Source: Streptococcus uberis | Lineage (GTDB): Bacteria > Bacillota > Bacilli > Lactobacillales > Streptococcaceae | Reading direction: 5' to 3' | Assembly: GCF_000785785.1 (NCBI RefSeq) | Contig: NZ_JRQN01000001.1 | Span: forward strand, 1-64,000 | DNA: 64,000 nt | Shown: one piece after another, positions 31,623 through 40,715 of the stretch | Numbering within the stretch: the first letter of the stretch is position 1 | Layout of the letters: every line of letters starts with the position of its first letter | Notes under the pieces: model-generated | The model's input: only the letters and a program-made list of their open reading frames with translations | What the model was told of the DNA's origin: nothing | Databases searched by the model: none | Made by a program: the position numbers and the translations under genes

Positions 31623-32524
31623 GATTTGATTATGTCGCAGATCGTCGTACTAAGGTCAAAACACTTTTAAAGGGATATGATGTATCAAAAGGGCTTCTTG
31701 CGAAGGTCAAGTATCGCGGTGGAAAAATTTTGGTTAATGAAGAGGAGCAAAATGCCATCTATCTTTTGGATGTCGGTGATATTGTGACGATTCTGATTCC
31801 AGATGAGCAGCCTTTTGAAAAACTTGAAGCAGTATCGCATCCCTTGGATATCGTTTATGAGGATGATCATTTTCTTGTATTAAATAAGCCTTACGGCTTT
31901 GCCAGTATTCCAAGTGCACTTCACTCAAATACGATTGCTAATTTTATTAAAGCTTACTATTTAGAAAAAGATTATCCTAATAAGCAAGTTCACATTGTTA
32001 CTCGTTTAGACAGAGATACAAGTGGATTGATGCTTTTTGCAAAACATGGCTATGCACATGCTAGATTAGATAAACAGTTGCAATCACGTTCGATAGATAA
32101 ACGGTATTTTGCATTAGTATCAGGTAATGGTCAATTACCTGACAGTGGAGAAATTATTGAACCTATTGGCCGTTCTAAAGATAGTATTATTACAAGAGCA
32201 GTTGACCCAATGGGTAAGTATGCAAAGACGACATATGAAGTTGTTGGCCGTTTTGCAGAAAATGTTCATTTAGTAGATATTAAATTACATACAGGTAGAA
32301 CTCACCAGATTAGAGTTCATTTCTCACATATTGGTTTTCCACTTCTTGGTGACGATCTTTATGGAGGACGATTAGACCTTGGTATAACAAGGCAGGCCTT
32401 ACATTGTCATTCTTTGACTTTTTATAATCCATTTATAGAAAAAGAGAGTAATTATTCAATTGATTTGACAGATGACCTTGATAAGGTTATTCTAGACTTA
32501 TCAAAAAAATTAATTGAGGTGTAA
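31619..32524 (+). CDS. rluE: RluA-family 23S rRNA pseudouridine synthase (RluD-like)
   Basis: Pseudouridine synthase, 301 aa, N-terminal S4-like part followed by the catalytic domain with [19 protein letters not shown] (catalytic Asp) and the C-terminal [28 protein letters not shown]. Target uridines cannot be read from sequence. The name rluE follows the S. mutans operon. ATGA overlap with nadK; 3 bases before pta. Confidence 0.9.
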   Translation: MRFDYVADRRTKVKTLLKGYDVSKGLLAKVKYRGGKILVNEEEQNAIYLLDVGDIVTILIPDEQPFEKLEAVSHPLDIVYEDDHFLVLNKPYGFASIPSALHSNTIANFIKAYYLEKDYPNKQVHIVTRLDRDTSGLMLFAKHGYAHARLDKQLQSRSIDKRYFALVSGNGQLPDSGEIIEPIGRSKDSIITRAVDPMGKYAKTTYEVVGRFAENVHLVDIKLHTGRTHQIRVHFSHIGFPLLGDDLYGGRLDLGITRQALHCHSLTFYNPFIEKESNYSIDLTDDLDKVILDLSKKLIEV

Positions 32525-32527
32525 AAA

Positions 32528-33520
32528 ATGAATATTAGAAGTTTGTTCGGTAGTTTACGTGAAAAAGTTGTTGGCAAAAACATGAAAATCGTATTTCCAG
32601 AAGGAAATGATGAACGTGTTGTTCGTGCAGCTGCTCGTCTGAAATTTGAGGGTCTTGTTGAACCAATTATTTTAGGTAAACCGGACGAAGTTCATAGCAT
32701 TTTAACTAAACTCGGTTTCCAAAATCAAGAATATATTATTATCTATCCTGAAGATTATGCTGAATTTGAACAAATGAAAAAAGAATTTGTTGAAATTCGT
32801 AAAGGAAAAGCAACTTTAGAGGATGCTGATAAATTGCTTAAAGACGTTAACTATTTTGGTGTCATGTTAGTTAAAATGGGACTTGCTGATGGAATGGTTT
32901 CTGGTGCTGCCCATTCCACTGCGGACACGGTTCGTCCTGCTTTACAAATTATTAAAACACAACCAGGTATTTCACGTACGTCAGGTGTTTTCTTAATGAA
33001 TCGTGAAAATACAAATGAACGTTATATTTTTGCTGACTGTGCTATCAATATCGACCCAAATGCACAAGAATTAGCTGAAATTGCTGTTAATACTGCGGCA
33101 ACTGCTAAAATTTTTGATATTGATCCTAAAATTGCTATGTTAAGCTTCTCAACAAAAGGGTCTGGTAAAGCACCACAAGTTGAAAAAGTAGCTGAGGCAA
33201 CAAAAATCGCAAAAGAATTAGCACCTGAATTAACACTCGATGGTGAATTACAATTTGATGCTGCATTCGTTCCTGAAACTGCAGCAATCAAAGCCCCAGA
33301 CTCAACTGTTGCTGGACAAGCAAATACATTTATTTTCCCTGATTTACAATCAGGAAATATTGGCTACAAAATCGCACAACGTCTAGGAATGTTTGACGCT
33401 ATTGGCCCAATTTTACAAGGTTTAAATAAACCGGTAAATGATTTATCCCGTGGATCAAGTGCAGAAGATATTTATAAACTAGGTATTATTACTGCTGCGC
33501 AAGCCTTGGAAAACAAATAA
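32528..33520 (+). CDS. pta: Phosphate acetyltransferase
   Basis: Interconverts acetyl-CoA and acetyl phosphate in mixed-acid fermentation, 330 aa, the short single-domain form. Motifs VFPEGNDERVVRAA, MVSGAAHSTADTVRPALQI, MLSFSTKGSGK and NTFIFPDLQSGNIGYKIAQRL cover CoA and phosphate binding. Last gene of the relQ operon; acetyl phosphate can feed ATP synthesis via acetate kinase. Confidence 0.96.
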   Translation: MNIRSLFGSLREKVVGKNMKIVFPEGNDERVVRAAARLKFEGLVEPIILGKPDEVHSILTKLGFQNQEYIIIYPEDYAEFEQMKKEFVEIRKGKATLEDADKLLKDVNYFGVMLVKMGLADGMVSGAAHSTADTVRPALQIIKTQPGISRTSGVFLMNRENTNERYIFADCAINIDPNAQELAEIAVNTAATAKIFDIDPKIAMLSFSTKGSGKAPQVEKVAEATKIAKELAPELTLDGELQFDAAFVPETAAIKAPDSTVAGQANTFIFPDLQSGNIGYKIAQRLGMFDAIGPILQGLNKPVNDLSRGSSAEDIYKLGIITAAQALENK

Positions 33521-33527
33521 TTAATAG

Positions 33528-33570
33528 AGTGGACTTGACCCCTTTGAAGGGTTAATCCACTTTTCTTTTC
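33528..33570 (+). terminator. Terminator after pta
   Basis: Stem 33528-33541 with 33549-33561 (AGTGGA...TCCACT, with internal mismatches), followed by TTTTCTTTT. Confidence 0.8.
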
Positions 33571-33585
33571 GAAGAGGAGAAACAT

Positions 33586-34344
33586 ATGTCAAAAAAAATA
33601 GCCTGTGTAACAGGAGCCTCTGCAGGTTTTGGTACAGCAATTGTTGCCAAATTAGTTGAAGATGGGTATAAAGTCATCATGATAGCCCGACGCTTAGATA
33701 AATTAAATCAACTACAAAATCAATTTGGTCAGGAAACTGTTTACCCACTTCAAATGGATATTACTCAAATAGATATCGTAAAAAACGGCTTAGAGTCTTT
33801 ACCTGAAGAATGGCGTGCCATAGATCTTTTAGTGAATAATGCAGGCTTAGCGATAGGTTTGGATAAGGCTTATGAGGCGAAGTTTGAAGATTGGATGACG
33901 ATGATTAATACTAATATCGTCGGCTTGACTTTTTTGACAAGACAAATTCTACCTCAAATGGTCGAAAGAAATAGTGGAATGATTATTAATTTGGGATCAA
34001 CAGCTGGAACAATTCCTTATCCTGGTGGTAATATTTATGGAGCTACTAAGGCTTTCGTCAAACAGTTTTCATTAAATTTACGAGCTGATTTAGCTGGTAC
34101 AAAGATAAGAGTGACAACTATTGAGCCTGGTTTGTGTGAGGGAACAGAGTTTTCATCGGTTCGCTTCGGTGGAGATCAAGAAAGAGTAGCCGCTATTTAT
34201 AGAGGAGCACATGCCATCCAAGCTGTTGATATTGCTAATACCGTCAGTTGGATTATTAATCAGCCTGAACATGTAAATATTAATCGGATTGAAATGATGC
34301 CTGTGAGTCAGTCCTATGGTCCACAACCAGTCTTTAGAGATTAA
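33586..34344 (+). CDS. Short-chain dehydrogenase/reductase
   Basis: Classical SDR, 252 aa: cofactor motif TGASAGFGTAI (9-19), NNAG (LLVNNAGLAIG), catalytic Ser in LGSTAGTIPYPGG and YxxxK in YGATKAFVKQ. Closest in layout to the YdfG group (serine/3-hydroxy acid dehydrogenases), NADP use suggested by the ARR after strand 2. AGAGGAGAAAC precedes the ATG. Stand-alone gene. Confidence 0.9.
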   Translation: MSKKIACVTGASAGFGTAIVAKLVEDGYKVIMIARRLDKLNQLQNQFGQETVYPLQMDITQIDIVKNGLESLPEEWRAIDLLVNNAGLAIGLDKAYEAKFEDWMTMINTNIVGLTFLTRQILPQMVERNSGMIINLGSTAGTIPYPGGNIYGATKAFVKQFSLNLRADLAGTKIRVTTIEPGLCEGTEFSSVRFGGDQERVAAIYRGAHAIQAVDIANTVSWIINQPEHVNINRIEMMPVSQSYGPQPVFRD

Positions 34345-34441
34345 AACATTTAAAAATAGGCTTTTCAACTTAGCTATTATCTGTTAGAATAGATAGTGCT
34401 CTAACGGCAATACAATATAAATTTAATTGAAGCAATTAAAT

Positions 34442-34471
34442 GGGTACTGAGATTATTTCTAGTGCCCTTTT
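34442..34471 (+). terminator. Terminator or attenuator upstream of the MFS gene
   Basis: GGGTACT (34442-34448) pairs with AGTGCCC (34461-34467) with one G.U, then TTTT. A hundred bases after the SDR stop and 50 before the MFS start; could attenuate the MFS transcript. Confidence 0.5.
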
Positions 34472-34517
34472 GTAGTGATTATCTACTAACTTAAATCTAT
34501 CGTCTATCGAGGTAACT

Positions 34518-35861
34518 ATGAAAACAAATCAATGGCATGTTATGCCAGCAATTATTTCCACAGCCATCTTAAGCTTTTGTGGTGTTTTAATTGAAACATC
34601 AATGAATGTCACCTTCCCAGAGTTAATGTCACTTTTCTCAGTTGGACCTGCAGCAATTCAGTGGTTAACGACAGCTAATTTATTAGCAGTTGCCGTTATT
34701 GTTCCTCTGTCTGCTTATTTAATCAGAAATTATTCAGAAAGACATATCTTTATCTTAGCTAATAGTTTATTTCTACTTGGGATGGCTATTGATAGCATTG
34801 CTCCAAGCTTAGCTATTTTATTGATTGGGCGAGTTTTACAAGGTATGGGAACTGGTATTGCCTTGCCGTTACTCTTTCATATCATAATGAGTCGAGTTGA
34901 TTTTGAAAAGAGGGGACTAGTGATGGGGGTAGCAACCATGACTACTTCACTAGCGCCAGCAATTGGACCAAGCTATGGTGGTATTATTTTAGCTTACATG
35001 GGTTGGCAAATGATTTTTATCATGCTGTTTCCATTGATACTCCTATCAACCTTTTTCGGATTGAGATCTATTCCAAGTAGAAGCGTTCCAATCATTGAGA
35101 AAGTTAATTGGCTAGCTTTTGCTGTTTTGGGAATTGCATTGTCAACTCTATTAATTGCTATTGAGCAATTATCTTTGGTTTTGCTAATTATCAGTTTAGT
35201 ATCATTCTTTTTGTTCTATACATTTAATAAAAAAAATACCTTATTAAATATCACTGTTTTTAAAAACAAACCTTATGTGATTCTTCTATTTGGTGTTTTA
35301 ACCTACCAAATGATTCCTTTAGGCTTATCTTTTATACTACCTAACCATTTACAGTTAGTGTTGAAGACAGGATCTGTTAATGCGGGGCTCTTTATGTTCC
35401 CAGGTGCGATCTTAGCAGCAATCCTTTATCCATTATCTGGACATATTTTAGACCGTATGGGAGCCTTTAAGCCACTTTTCTTTGGCTTATTCCTTTCAAT
35501 CCTTGGGCTAGGTTTGATGTCAGTAGCACTAATGGGCAAATCAACTCTGTTTTTACTTGGGTCAGACATTTTGGTAAAAGCAGGAATGGGAATTGGTGCC
35601 AGTAATATGATTACCTCAGCCTTATCTAAACTCGAAAAGCATGTAGAAGCAGATGGTAATAGTGTTTTAAATACCCTTCAACAATTTGCAGGAGCATTTG
35701 CTACTGCCGTTTCCTCACAATTCTTTGCCTTAGGTCAAGCTAGTCAACATTTAAATGGTGAAAGTATTGGTGGACGCAATGCTGTATACTTCATTTTAGT
35801 TTTTGTAGTTGTTACGTTTATCAATATCATTTATTTAAAAAAACGTCACGTCATTGCATGA
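34518..35861 (+). CDS. MFS transporter, DHA2 (EmrB/QacA-like) drug-efflux type
   Basis: Major facilitator with about 12-14 hydrophobic spans, 447 aa. Motif C-like LAPAIGPSYGG in span 5 marks a drug:H+ antiporter; LLIGRVLQGMGTGIALPL (span 4) and ETSMNVTFPELMSLF near span 1 are DHA2 features. Substrate unknown. GAGGTAACT precedes the ATG. Ends at a strong terminator shared with the convergent gene at 35912. Confidence 0.88.
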   Translation: MKTNQWHVMPAIISTAILSFCGVLIETSMNVTFPELMSLFSVGPAAIQWLTTANLLAVAVIVPLSAYLIRNYSERHIFILANSLFLLGMAIDSIAPSLAILLIGRVLQGMGTGIALPLLFHIIMSRVDFEKRGLVMGVATMTTSLAPAIGPSYGGIILAYMGWQMIFIMLFPLILLSTFFGLRSIPSRSVPIIEKVNWLAFAVLGIALSTLLIAIEQLSLVLLIISLVSFFLFYTFNKKNTLLNITVFKNKPYVILLFGVLTYQMIPLGLSFILPNHLQLVLKTGSVNAGLFMFPGAILAAILYPLSGHILDRMGAFKPLFFGLFLSILGLGLMSVALMGKSTLFLLGSDILVKAGMGIGASNMITSALSKLEKHVEADGNSVLNTLQQFAGAFATAVSSQFFALGQASQHLNGESIGGRNAVYFILVFVVVTFINIIYLKKRHVIA

Positions 35862-35862
35862 G

Positions 35863-35896
35863 AAAAAGCCTTAATCTGAGATTAAGGCTTTTTCAA
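35863..35896. terminator. Bidirectional terminator after the MFS gene
   Basis: Fourteen-base perfect stem (35863-35876 with 35880-35893), A-run before and T-run after, between convergent genes. Confidence 0.88.
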
Positions 35897-35911
35897 TAGC
35901 TGAGCTCTTTT

Positions 35912-36601
35912 TTAGAGATCGTCTGAAATGGAGGGACCAGAGATGACATCTGACCATCCCACAATAGCTTGTGCTGTTTCCTCTAAATAATCAGCCAAGA
36001 TAGGTTTGATGTCCTGAATATAATCAATGCTTCCTATATAGTGTCCCTCTTTATTCTTTACTGCTTGGTATGTTTGATAGTAGATATGATCGGCAGAAGC
36101 AGATGCTAATAGAAAATGTTTAGTAGCTGGACTGGTTGATTGATGCAATTGTTTATAAATCCAAGGTTCTACCTGTGTGTCATCATCTTCAAAGAAACTC
36201 CCATTAAACTGATGGTTATGATAAGTAATGTGACCGGAATAATCAGCTTGCCGAATTTGAAATGGGAAATGGTTTAGCACTTGCTCTGATAGTGTCAGAT
36301 AAAAGCTCGTTATTTTTTGATTTAGAGTTGAGAACTGTTTGATATCCACCCGGCCTTCTGATGATAAAAAGTCAGGATTATTGAGCTCTGCATTAGTAAA
36401 GATGAGTTGAGGTAGTGGTATTGTAGTGTCTTTGTTATCACTAAAAACTGCATGGAAGTCTCCGCTATTTTCCATAGGAAAAGAAGCTGAAATAGTCACC
36501 TGAAATAGGTGAGAAAATGCTTCTTGGAGGAAGTGATAAAATAAATCGTGTTCCTTACTAGATGCCGGATTTAGGGCTAAAATGTTATATCTTGTTGTCA
36601 T
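35912..36601 (-). CDS. Hypothetical protein with PAS-like C-terminal segment
   Basis: A 229-aa soluble protein I do not recognise. The N-terminal half (ILALNPASSKEHDLFYHFLQEAF..., LPQLIFTNAELNNPDF) shows no known motif. The segment about 165-215 (HFLLASASADHIYYQTYQAVKNKEGHYIGSIDYIQDIKPI) resembles the last strands and following helix of PAS domains, such as the DUF438/PAS_10 type. No kinase, cyclase or DNA-binding motif is attached, so it would be a stand-alone sensor-like protein. Single gene, own terminator, divergent from the HAD gene at 36760. Function unknown. Confidence 0.7.
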   Translation of the reverse strand: MTTRYNILALNPASSKEHDLFYHFLQEAFSHLFQVTISASFPMENSGDFHAVFSDNKDTTIPLPQLIFTNAELNNPDFLSSEGRVDIKQFSTLNQKITSFYLTLSEQVLNHFPFQIRQADYSGHITYHNHQFNGSFFEDDDTQVEPWIYKQLHQSTSPATKHFLLASASADHIYYQTYQAVKNKEGHYIGSIDYIQDIKPILADYLEETAQAIVGWSDVISGPSISDDL

Positions 36602-36759
36602 ATTATCATAATAGCGACTTTTTTGAGAAATAGCAATTTTACTGACTTTAAAGTCTTGGCTGAAATTTCATAGAATAGTATCATCATATAACACTAAAAG
36701 CCTAGTTAAAAGTGCAATTGAATAGTATAATCTTCTTAAGAAATTATTGAGGTGAATAC

Positions 36760-37602
36760 ATGTCAAAAAAAATTATCTTTTTAGATGTTGATGGAACTTT
36801 GGTCGATTACCATAATCGTATTCCGGAATCAGCTATTAGTGCCATTCAAAAAGCACGTGCAAATGGCCATTTAGTTTTGGTATCTACGGGACGTAGCCGT
36901 GCAGAAATGCAAGATGAAATTTGGTCTATTGGCATTGATGGAATGATCGGTGGTAATGGCTCATATGTTGAATACCATGAGCAAGTCATCATGCATCAAT
37001 TAATTTCAAAGGAAGAGACTAAACATATTGTTGATTGGTTACATGAGCGAGGGTTAGAGTTTTACCTAGAATCTAATAATGGACTTTTTGCTAGTGAGAA
37101 CTTTAAAGATGCGGCTCGCCCAGTTATGCAAACTTATGTTATGCGAAAAGGTAAAACCTTAGAGGAAGTACAAGGTATGGAAGCCGAAGATGCTTTACAT
37201 GGCCTTGTGTATGGTGGAGAACTTTATCGTGATGATTTAAATAAAGTATCCTTCATTTTAAACTCTTACCAAGATCATTTAGATTCTAAAGAGGAGTTTC
37301 CTGAATTAATGGCTAATACTTGGGGAGGACGTGGGGAAACTGCACTTTTTGGTGACCTTGGTGTTAAAAACATTACAAAGGCTCATGCAATAGATGTCCT
37401 TCTAAAGCATTTACAAAAGGATAAAAAAGATACCATTGCTTTTGGTGATGCTAAAATTGATATCCCGATGTTAGAATATTGTGAAATAGGTGTTTCTATG
37501 GGAAATGGTGGCCCTGAAATTTTAGCAATGGCGGATATGATTACAGATGACGTCGAAGAAGATGGTCTTTACAAGGCTTTTGAAAAATTAGGACTTCTCT
37601 AA
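36760..37602 (+). CDS. Cof-type HAD hydrolase
   Basis: HAD-superfamily phosphatase, 280 aa: motif I FLDVDGTLVDY, motif II VLVSTGRSR, motif III/IV Lys and FGDAKIDIPMLEY. A C2B-type cap lies about 90-185. Probably acts on sugar phosphates or flavin/PLP phosphates, not resolvable. Intact paralogue of the interrupted HAD gene at 17684. GAGGTGAATAC precedes the ATG. Confidence 0.9.
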   Translation: MSKKIIFLDVDGTLVDYHNRIPESAISAIQKARANGHLVLVSTGRSRAEMQDEIWSIGIDGMIGGNGSYVEYHEQVIMHQLISKEETKHIVDWLHERGLEFYLESNNGLFASENFKDAARPVMQTYVMRKGKTLEEVQGMEAEDALHGLVYGGELYRDDLNKVSFILNSYQDHLDSKEEFPELMANTWGGRGETALFGDLGVKNITKAHAIDVLLKHLQKDKKDTIAFGDAKIDIPMLEYCEIGVSMGNGGPEILAMADMITDDVEEDGLYKAFEKLGLL

Positions 37603-37608
37603 AACATC

Positions 37609-37637
37609 AAGTCGGTGATTTTTCATCGACTTTTTGT
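37609..37637 (+). terminator. Terminator after the Cof-type HAD gene
   Basis: Stem AAGTCGGTGA (37609-37618) and TCATCGACTT (37623-37632), one G.U, then a T-run. Confidence 0.8.
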
Positions 37638-37705
37638 TTGTCTTAATCTTTATAGTCCTGTTTGAATACTTATCTAATCTTTTAAGGTTGAAGTGGTCAA
37701 AATAA

Positions 37706-37734
37706 TTGACTTACTGCGCAGTAAGGAATAGACT
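37706..37734 (+). promoter_or_regulatory. Promoter with palindromic operator for the MarR-ABC operon
   Basis: TTGACT (37706-37711), 17-base spacer, TAGACT (37729-37734). A 16-base perfect palindrome CTTACTGCGCAGTAAG (37710-37725) fills the start of the spacer, the position where a repressor blocks polymerase. Likely the autoregulatory site of the MarR protein. Confidence 0.65.
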
Positions 37735-37912
37735 AAAAGTAAGATTTTAGTTTAAGGTTGCAGCCTTTTAGAATACAAGAATAAACCTAGTCTAGTTGGT
37801 TAGTTTAATCAGTTAGTGACTGACGCATTAAAAAAAGTTACAACCACTTATGCCTTTATTAAAAGAAACATGGTTTTGGTAAAGCAACTGTTTTAATAGG
37901 GAGAGTCTAATA

Positions 37913-38350
37913 ATGAAACTTAAAAAGATGTCTAAGGAATTGGTGAAATCATTTGATAGCTATATCAGTAACTATGAATTATATGCCAGGCAACATGGCT
38001 TGCAAGGGAAAAGTCTTCAAATTTTACTGTGGATTTATCATAATCCGCAAGGTGTGACTCAAAAATATTTGTGCCATAAAACATTTTCAACCAAGCAAGT
38101 TATCAATGCAACAATCAAAAATTGGATGCAAAAAGGCTATGTGACAATGCAATCAAGGAATGAAGATAAGCGGCAACGCCTTATTTTTCTGACTGAAGAT
38201 GGTCACTCCTTTGCAAAAAAAATCATTCAACCGTTAGAGGAATGTGAATTGCATGCCATCGGCTCATTAGATGAGAAGGAGAGAGAATTATTGATCACTC
38301 TCATGGAGAAGTATACAGCAACTGTAATCAAAGAAATGGAGAATTTATGA
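37913..38350 (+). CDS. MarR-family transcriptional regulator
   Basis: Winged-helix regulator, 145 aa: GKSLQILLWIYHNPQGVTQKYLCHKTFSTKQVINATIKNWMQKGYVTMQSRNEDKRQRLIFLTEDG, the helix-turn-helix and the DxRxR-type wing. It overlaps the following ATPase gene by ATGA, so it is co-expressed with an osmoprotectant-type importer and probably controls it through the palindrome at 37710. AGGGAGAG lies upstream of the ATG. Confidence 0.88.
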   Translation: MKLKKMSKELVKSFDSYISNYELYARQHGLQGKSLQILLWIYHNPQGVTQKYLCHKTFSTKQVINATIKNWMQKGYVTMQSRNEDKRQRLIFLTEDGHSFAKKIIQPLEECELHAIGSLDEKERELLITLMEKYTATVIKEMENL

Positions 38351-39075
38351 TTCGATTTAATAAAGTATCAAAAGTATTTGGTGAAACAACTGTTTTACAG
38401 GAACAAAGCTTTCAAGTCAACGACCGTGAATTTTATGTTTTAGTCGGATCAAGTGGTTCTGGGAAAACAACCTTATTAAAAATGATTAATTGCTTAATTG
38501 AGCCAAGCTCTGGGGAGATATTACTCAATAAAAAGCCACAAAAAGACTATGATTTAAGGGAAATGCGACTTTCAATGGGCTATGTTTTACAGCAAATTGC
38601 TCTCTTTCCCAATTTAACTGTAGCGGAGAACATTGCCTTAGTGCCTGAAATGAAAAAATGGTCGCAAGAAGAAATTGCTGAAAAGACTAAGGAATTCTTA
38701 GGCAAAGTAGGTCTTAATCCTGAGGATTATATGCACCGTTACCCGAAAGATTTATCTGGAGGAGAACAACAACGTGTTGGCATTGTGCGTGCAATCATTT
38801 CCCATCCTAAAATTTTACTGATGGACGAACCTTTTTCTGCCCTGGATCCTATTTCTAAGAAACAATTACAAGATTTGATGCTAGACTTGCATCGTGAATT
38901 TGATATGACTATTGTTTTTGTAACGCATGATATCAAAGAAGCAGTAAAATTGGGAGATCGCGTAGCTATTCTTGATAAGGGACAAATTATCCAAGTTGAT
39001 ACACCAGAAGCCATTATTGCTCATCCGGCTAATGACTTTGTGGCTAGTCTTTTTGGAGGTGATGCTAATGACTGA
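38347..39075 (+). CDS. Osmoprotectant ABC transporter ATP-binding protein (OpuCA/ProV-like)
   Basis: ABC ATPase, 242 aa, for a glycine betaine/carnitine/choline-type importer. Walker [11 protein letters not shown]-loop LQQIALFPN, signature [10 protein letters not shown], Walker [13 protein letters not shown], switch VTHD. Unlike ProV/OpuCA it has no C-terminal CBS domain pair; it stops soon after the ATPase fold. Overlaps the permease gene by 8 bases. Confidence 0.88.
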   Translation: MIRFNKVSKVFGETTVLQEQSFQVNDREFYVLVGSSGSGKTTLLKMINCLIEPSSGEILLNKKPQKDYDLREMRLSMGYVLQQIALFPNLTVAENIALVPEMKKWSQEEIAEKTKEFLGKVGLNPEDYMHRYPKDLSGGEQQRVGIVRAIISHPKILLMDEPFSALDPISKKQLQDLMLDLHREFDMTIVFVTHDIKEAVKLGDRVAILDKGQIIQVDTPEAIIAHPANDFVASLFGGDAND

Positions 39076-40590
39076 TTTAGTATTGACATTTCATAACCGT
39101 TTTGGTGAGTGGTTGAAAGCTCTACTAGAACATTTACAAATTTCTTTGATCGCACTATTGATTGCGATTTTAATTGGCATTCCCTTGGCAAGTTTACTCA
39201 GTAAAAGTAAACGGTGGTCCGATATTGTTTTACAGATTACCGGGATTTTTCAGACCATTCCCTCGCTAGCCTTGCTTGGTTTATTTATTCCCTTAATGGG
39301 GATTGGGACAATCCCAGCAGTAACAGCATTGGTTATTTATGCTATCTTTCCGATTATTCAAAATACAATCACTGGCTTAAATGGAATCGAACCAAGTTTA
39401 GTGGAAGCTGGGACTGCTTTTGGGATGACCAAATGGGAAAGACTGAAAAAATTTGAAATCCCAATTGCCATGCCAGTTATTATGTCAGGTGTCCGTACCT
39501 CAGCTGTTATGATTATCGGAACAGCAACCTTAGCAGCATTAATTGGAGCAGGGGGACTAGGTGCCTTTATTTTATTAGGAATTGATCGCAACAATCCTAA
39601 TTTAATTCTGATAGGTGCCATTTCATCAGCTCTTTTGGCCATTTTATTTAATAGTATCTTGCAGTATTTGGAAAAGGCTTCACTGAAAAAAATTATCCTT
39701 GCTTTTGCTGTCATTGTTATTGGTTTATTCTCTTCTTATTTACCAAGTATGGTTAATTCTATCAGTAAGAAATCTGAAACCATCATAATTGCTGGTAAAT
39801 TAGGCGCTGAGCCTGAGATTCTCATTAATATCTACAAAGAAATGATTGAAGAAAAGTCAGACTTACAGGTTGACTTAAAACCTAACTTTGGTAAGACTAC
39901 TTTCTTATATCAAGCTCTTAAGTCTGGTGATATTGATATTTACCCAGAGTTTACTGGTACGATCACATCAAGTCTCCTTAATGAGAAATTTGCTTTATCT
40001 AACAATCCTAAAACGGTTTATAAAGAAGCAAAAGATGGCATTGCTAAACAAGATCATCTTGCCTACTTGAAACCTTTCCAATATCAAAATACTTATGCGG
40101 TAGCAATTCCCCAAAAAATTGCCAAAGAAAAGAATATTAGGACAATTTCTGATTTAAAGAATTATCAGTCTGAATTGAAGGCTGGCTTTACCTTGGAATT
40201 TAAGGACCGTCCAGATGGTGATATGGGACTTCGTGATTTATATGATCTCAACTTATCTGTTTCTACAATGGAACCAGCTTTACGTTATCAAGCGATCGAG
40301 GCTGGAAAGATTCAGATAACGGATGCCTACTCAACAGATGCTGAATTGACTAAATATAAATTACAAGTTCTTGAAGATGATAAACATCTTTTCCCCCCTT
40401 ATCAGGTGCACCTTTGATGAAAGAAGCTTTGATTAAAAAACATCCAGAGATTAAAAAAATCCTCAACAAATTGTCAGGTAAAATTACTGAGGAAGAAATG
40501 CAAAAAATGAATTATCAAGTTTCGGTTCAAGGAAAGGATGCTAGTAAAGTAGCTCACGATTACCTTGTCAAAGAAAAATTGATTAAATAA
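39068..40590 (+). pseudogene. Osmoprotectant permease-binding protein fusion, frameshifted as presented
   Basis: One polypeptide combining an OpuCB-type permease (about 1-210; [20 protein letters not shown] is the EAA loop, then [12 protein letters not shown]) and a C-terminal OpuCC-type substrate-binding domain (from about 235; [38 protein letters not shown]), a layout known for choline/betaine importers in streptococci. The ATG at 39068 follows GGAGG at a proper distance. The frame ends at YQVHL, TGA 40415-40417; adding one G to GG at 40405-40406 restores [22 protein letters not shown] and runs to the TAA at 40590 (about 507 aa). Single homopolymer indel, near the 3' end; sequencing error possible. 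Confidence 0.87.
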
Positions 40591-40593
40591 CAC

Positions 40594-40618
40594 AAAAAGA
40601 GCTCATAGCTCTTTTTTT
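40594..40618 (+). terminator. Terminator after the osmoprotectant operon
   Basis: AAAGAGCT (40596-40603) and AGCTCTTT (40607-40614) with an A-run before and T-run after; it lies 3 bases after the restored stop codon, which supports the frameshift correction. Confidence 0.85.
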
Positions 40619-40655
40619 AGACCGTAGCATACTATCAGTAATGCCGTGTATACCA

Positions 40656-40685
40656 TTAGATTTCAAATTAATCTAAAGTTATAAT
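40656..40685 (+). promoter_or_regulatory. Putative promoter and inverted repeat for the GH1 gene
   Basis: TATAAT (40680-40685) preceded by an inverted repeat TTAGATT (40656-40662) / AATCTAA (40670-40676) where an operator would sit. A motif like those near other GH1 genes occurs at 40629-40642. Confidence 0.5.
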
Positions 40686-40715
40686 AGAGGTAATCATTAA
40701 AAAGGAGACTACTAT

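Larger units (their letters stand above)
37603..37912. other. Intergenic region with MarR-operon promoter and long leader
   Basis: Contains the HAD terminator, the promoter/operator at 37706-37734, and about 170 bases of untranslated leader (37742-37912) in which I see no further clear hairpin or small frame. Confidence 0.6.

Noticed and set aside
39214..39456. 80-aa plus-strand frame inside the osmoprotectant permease
   Set aside because: Other-phase shadow of the permease gene.
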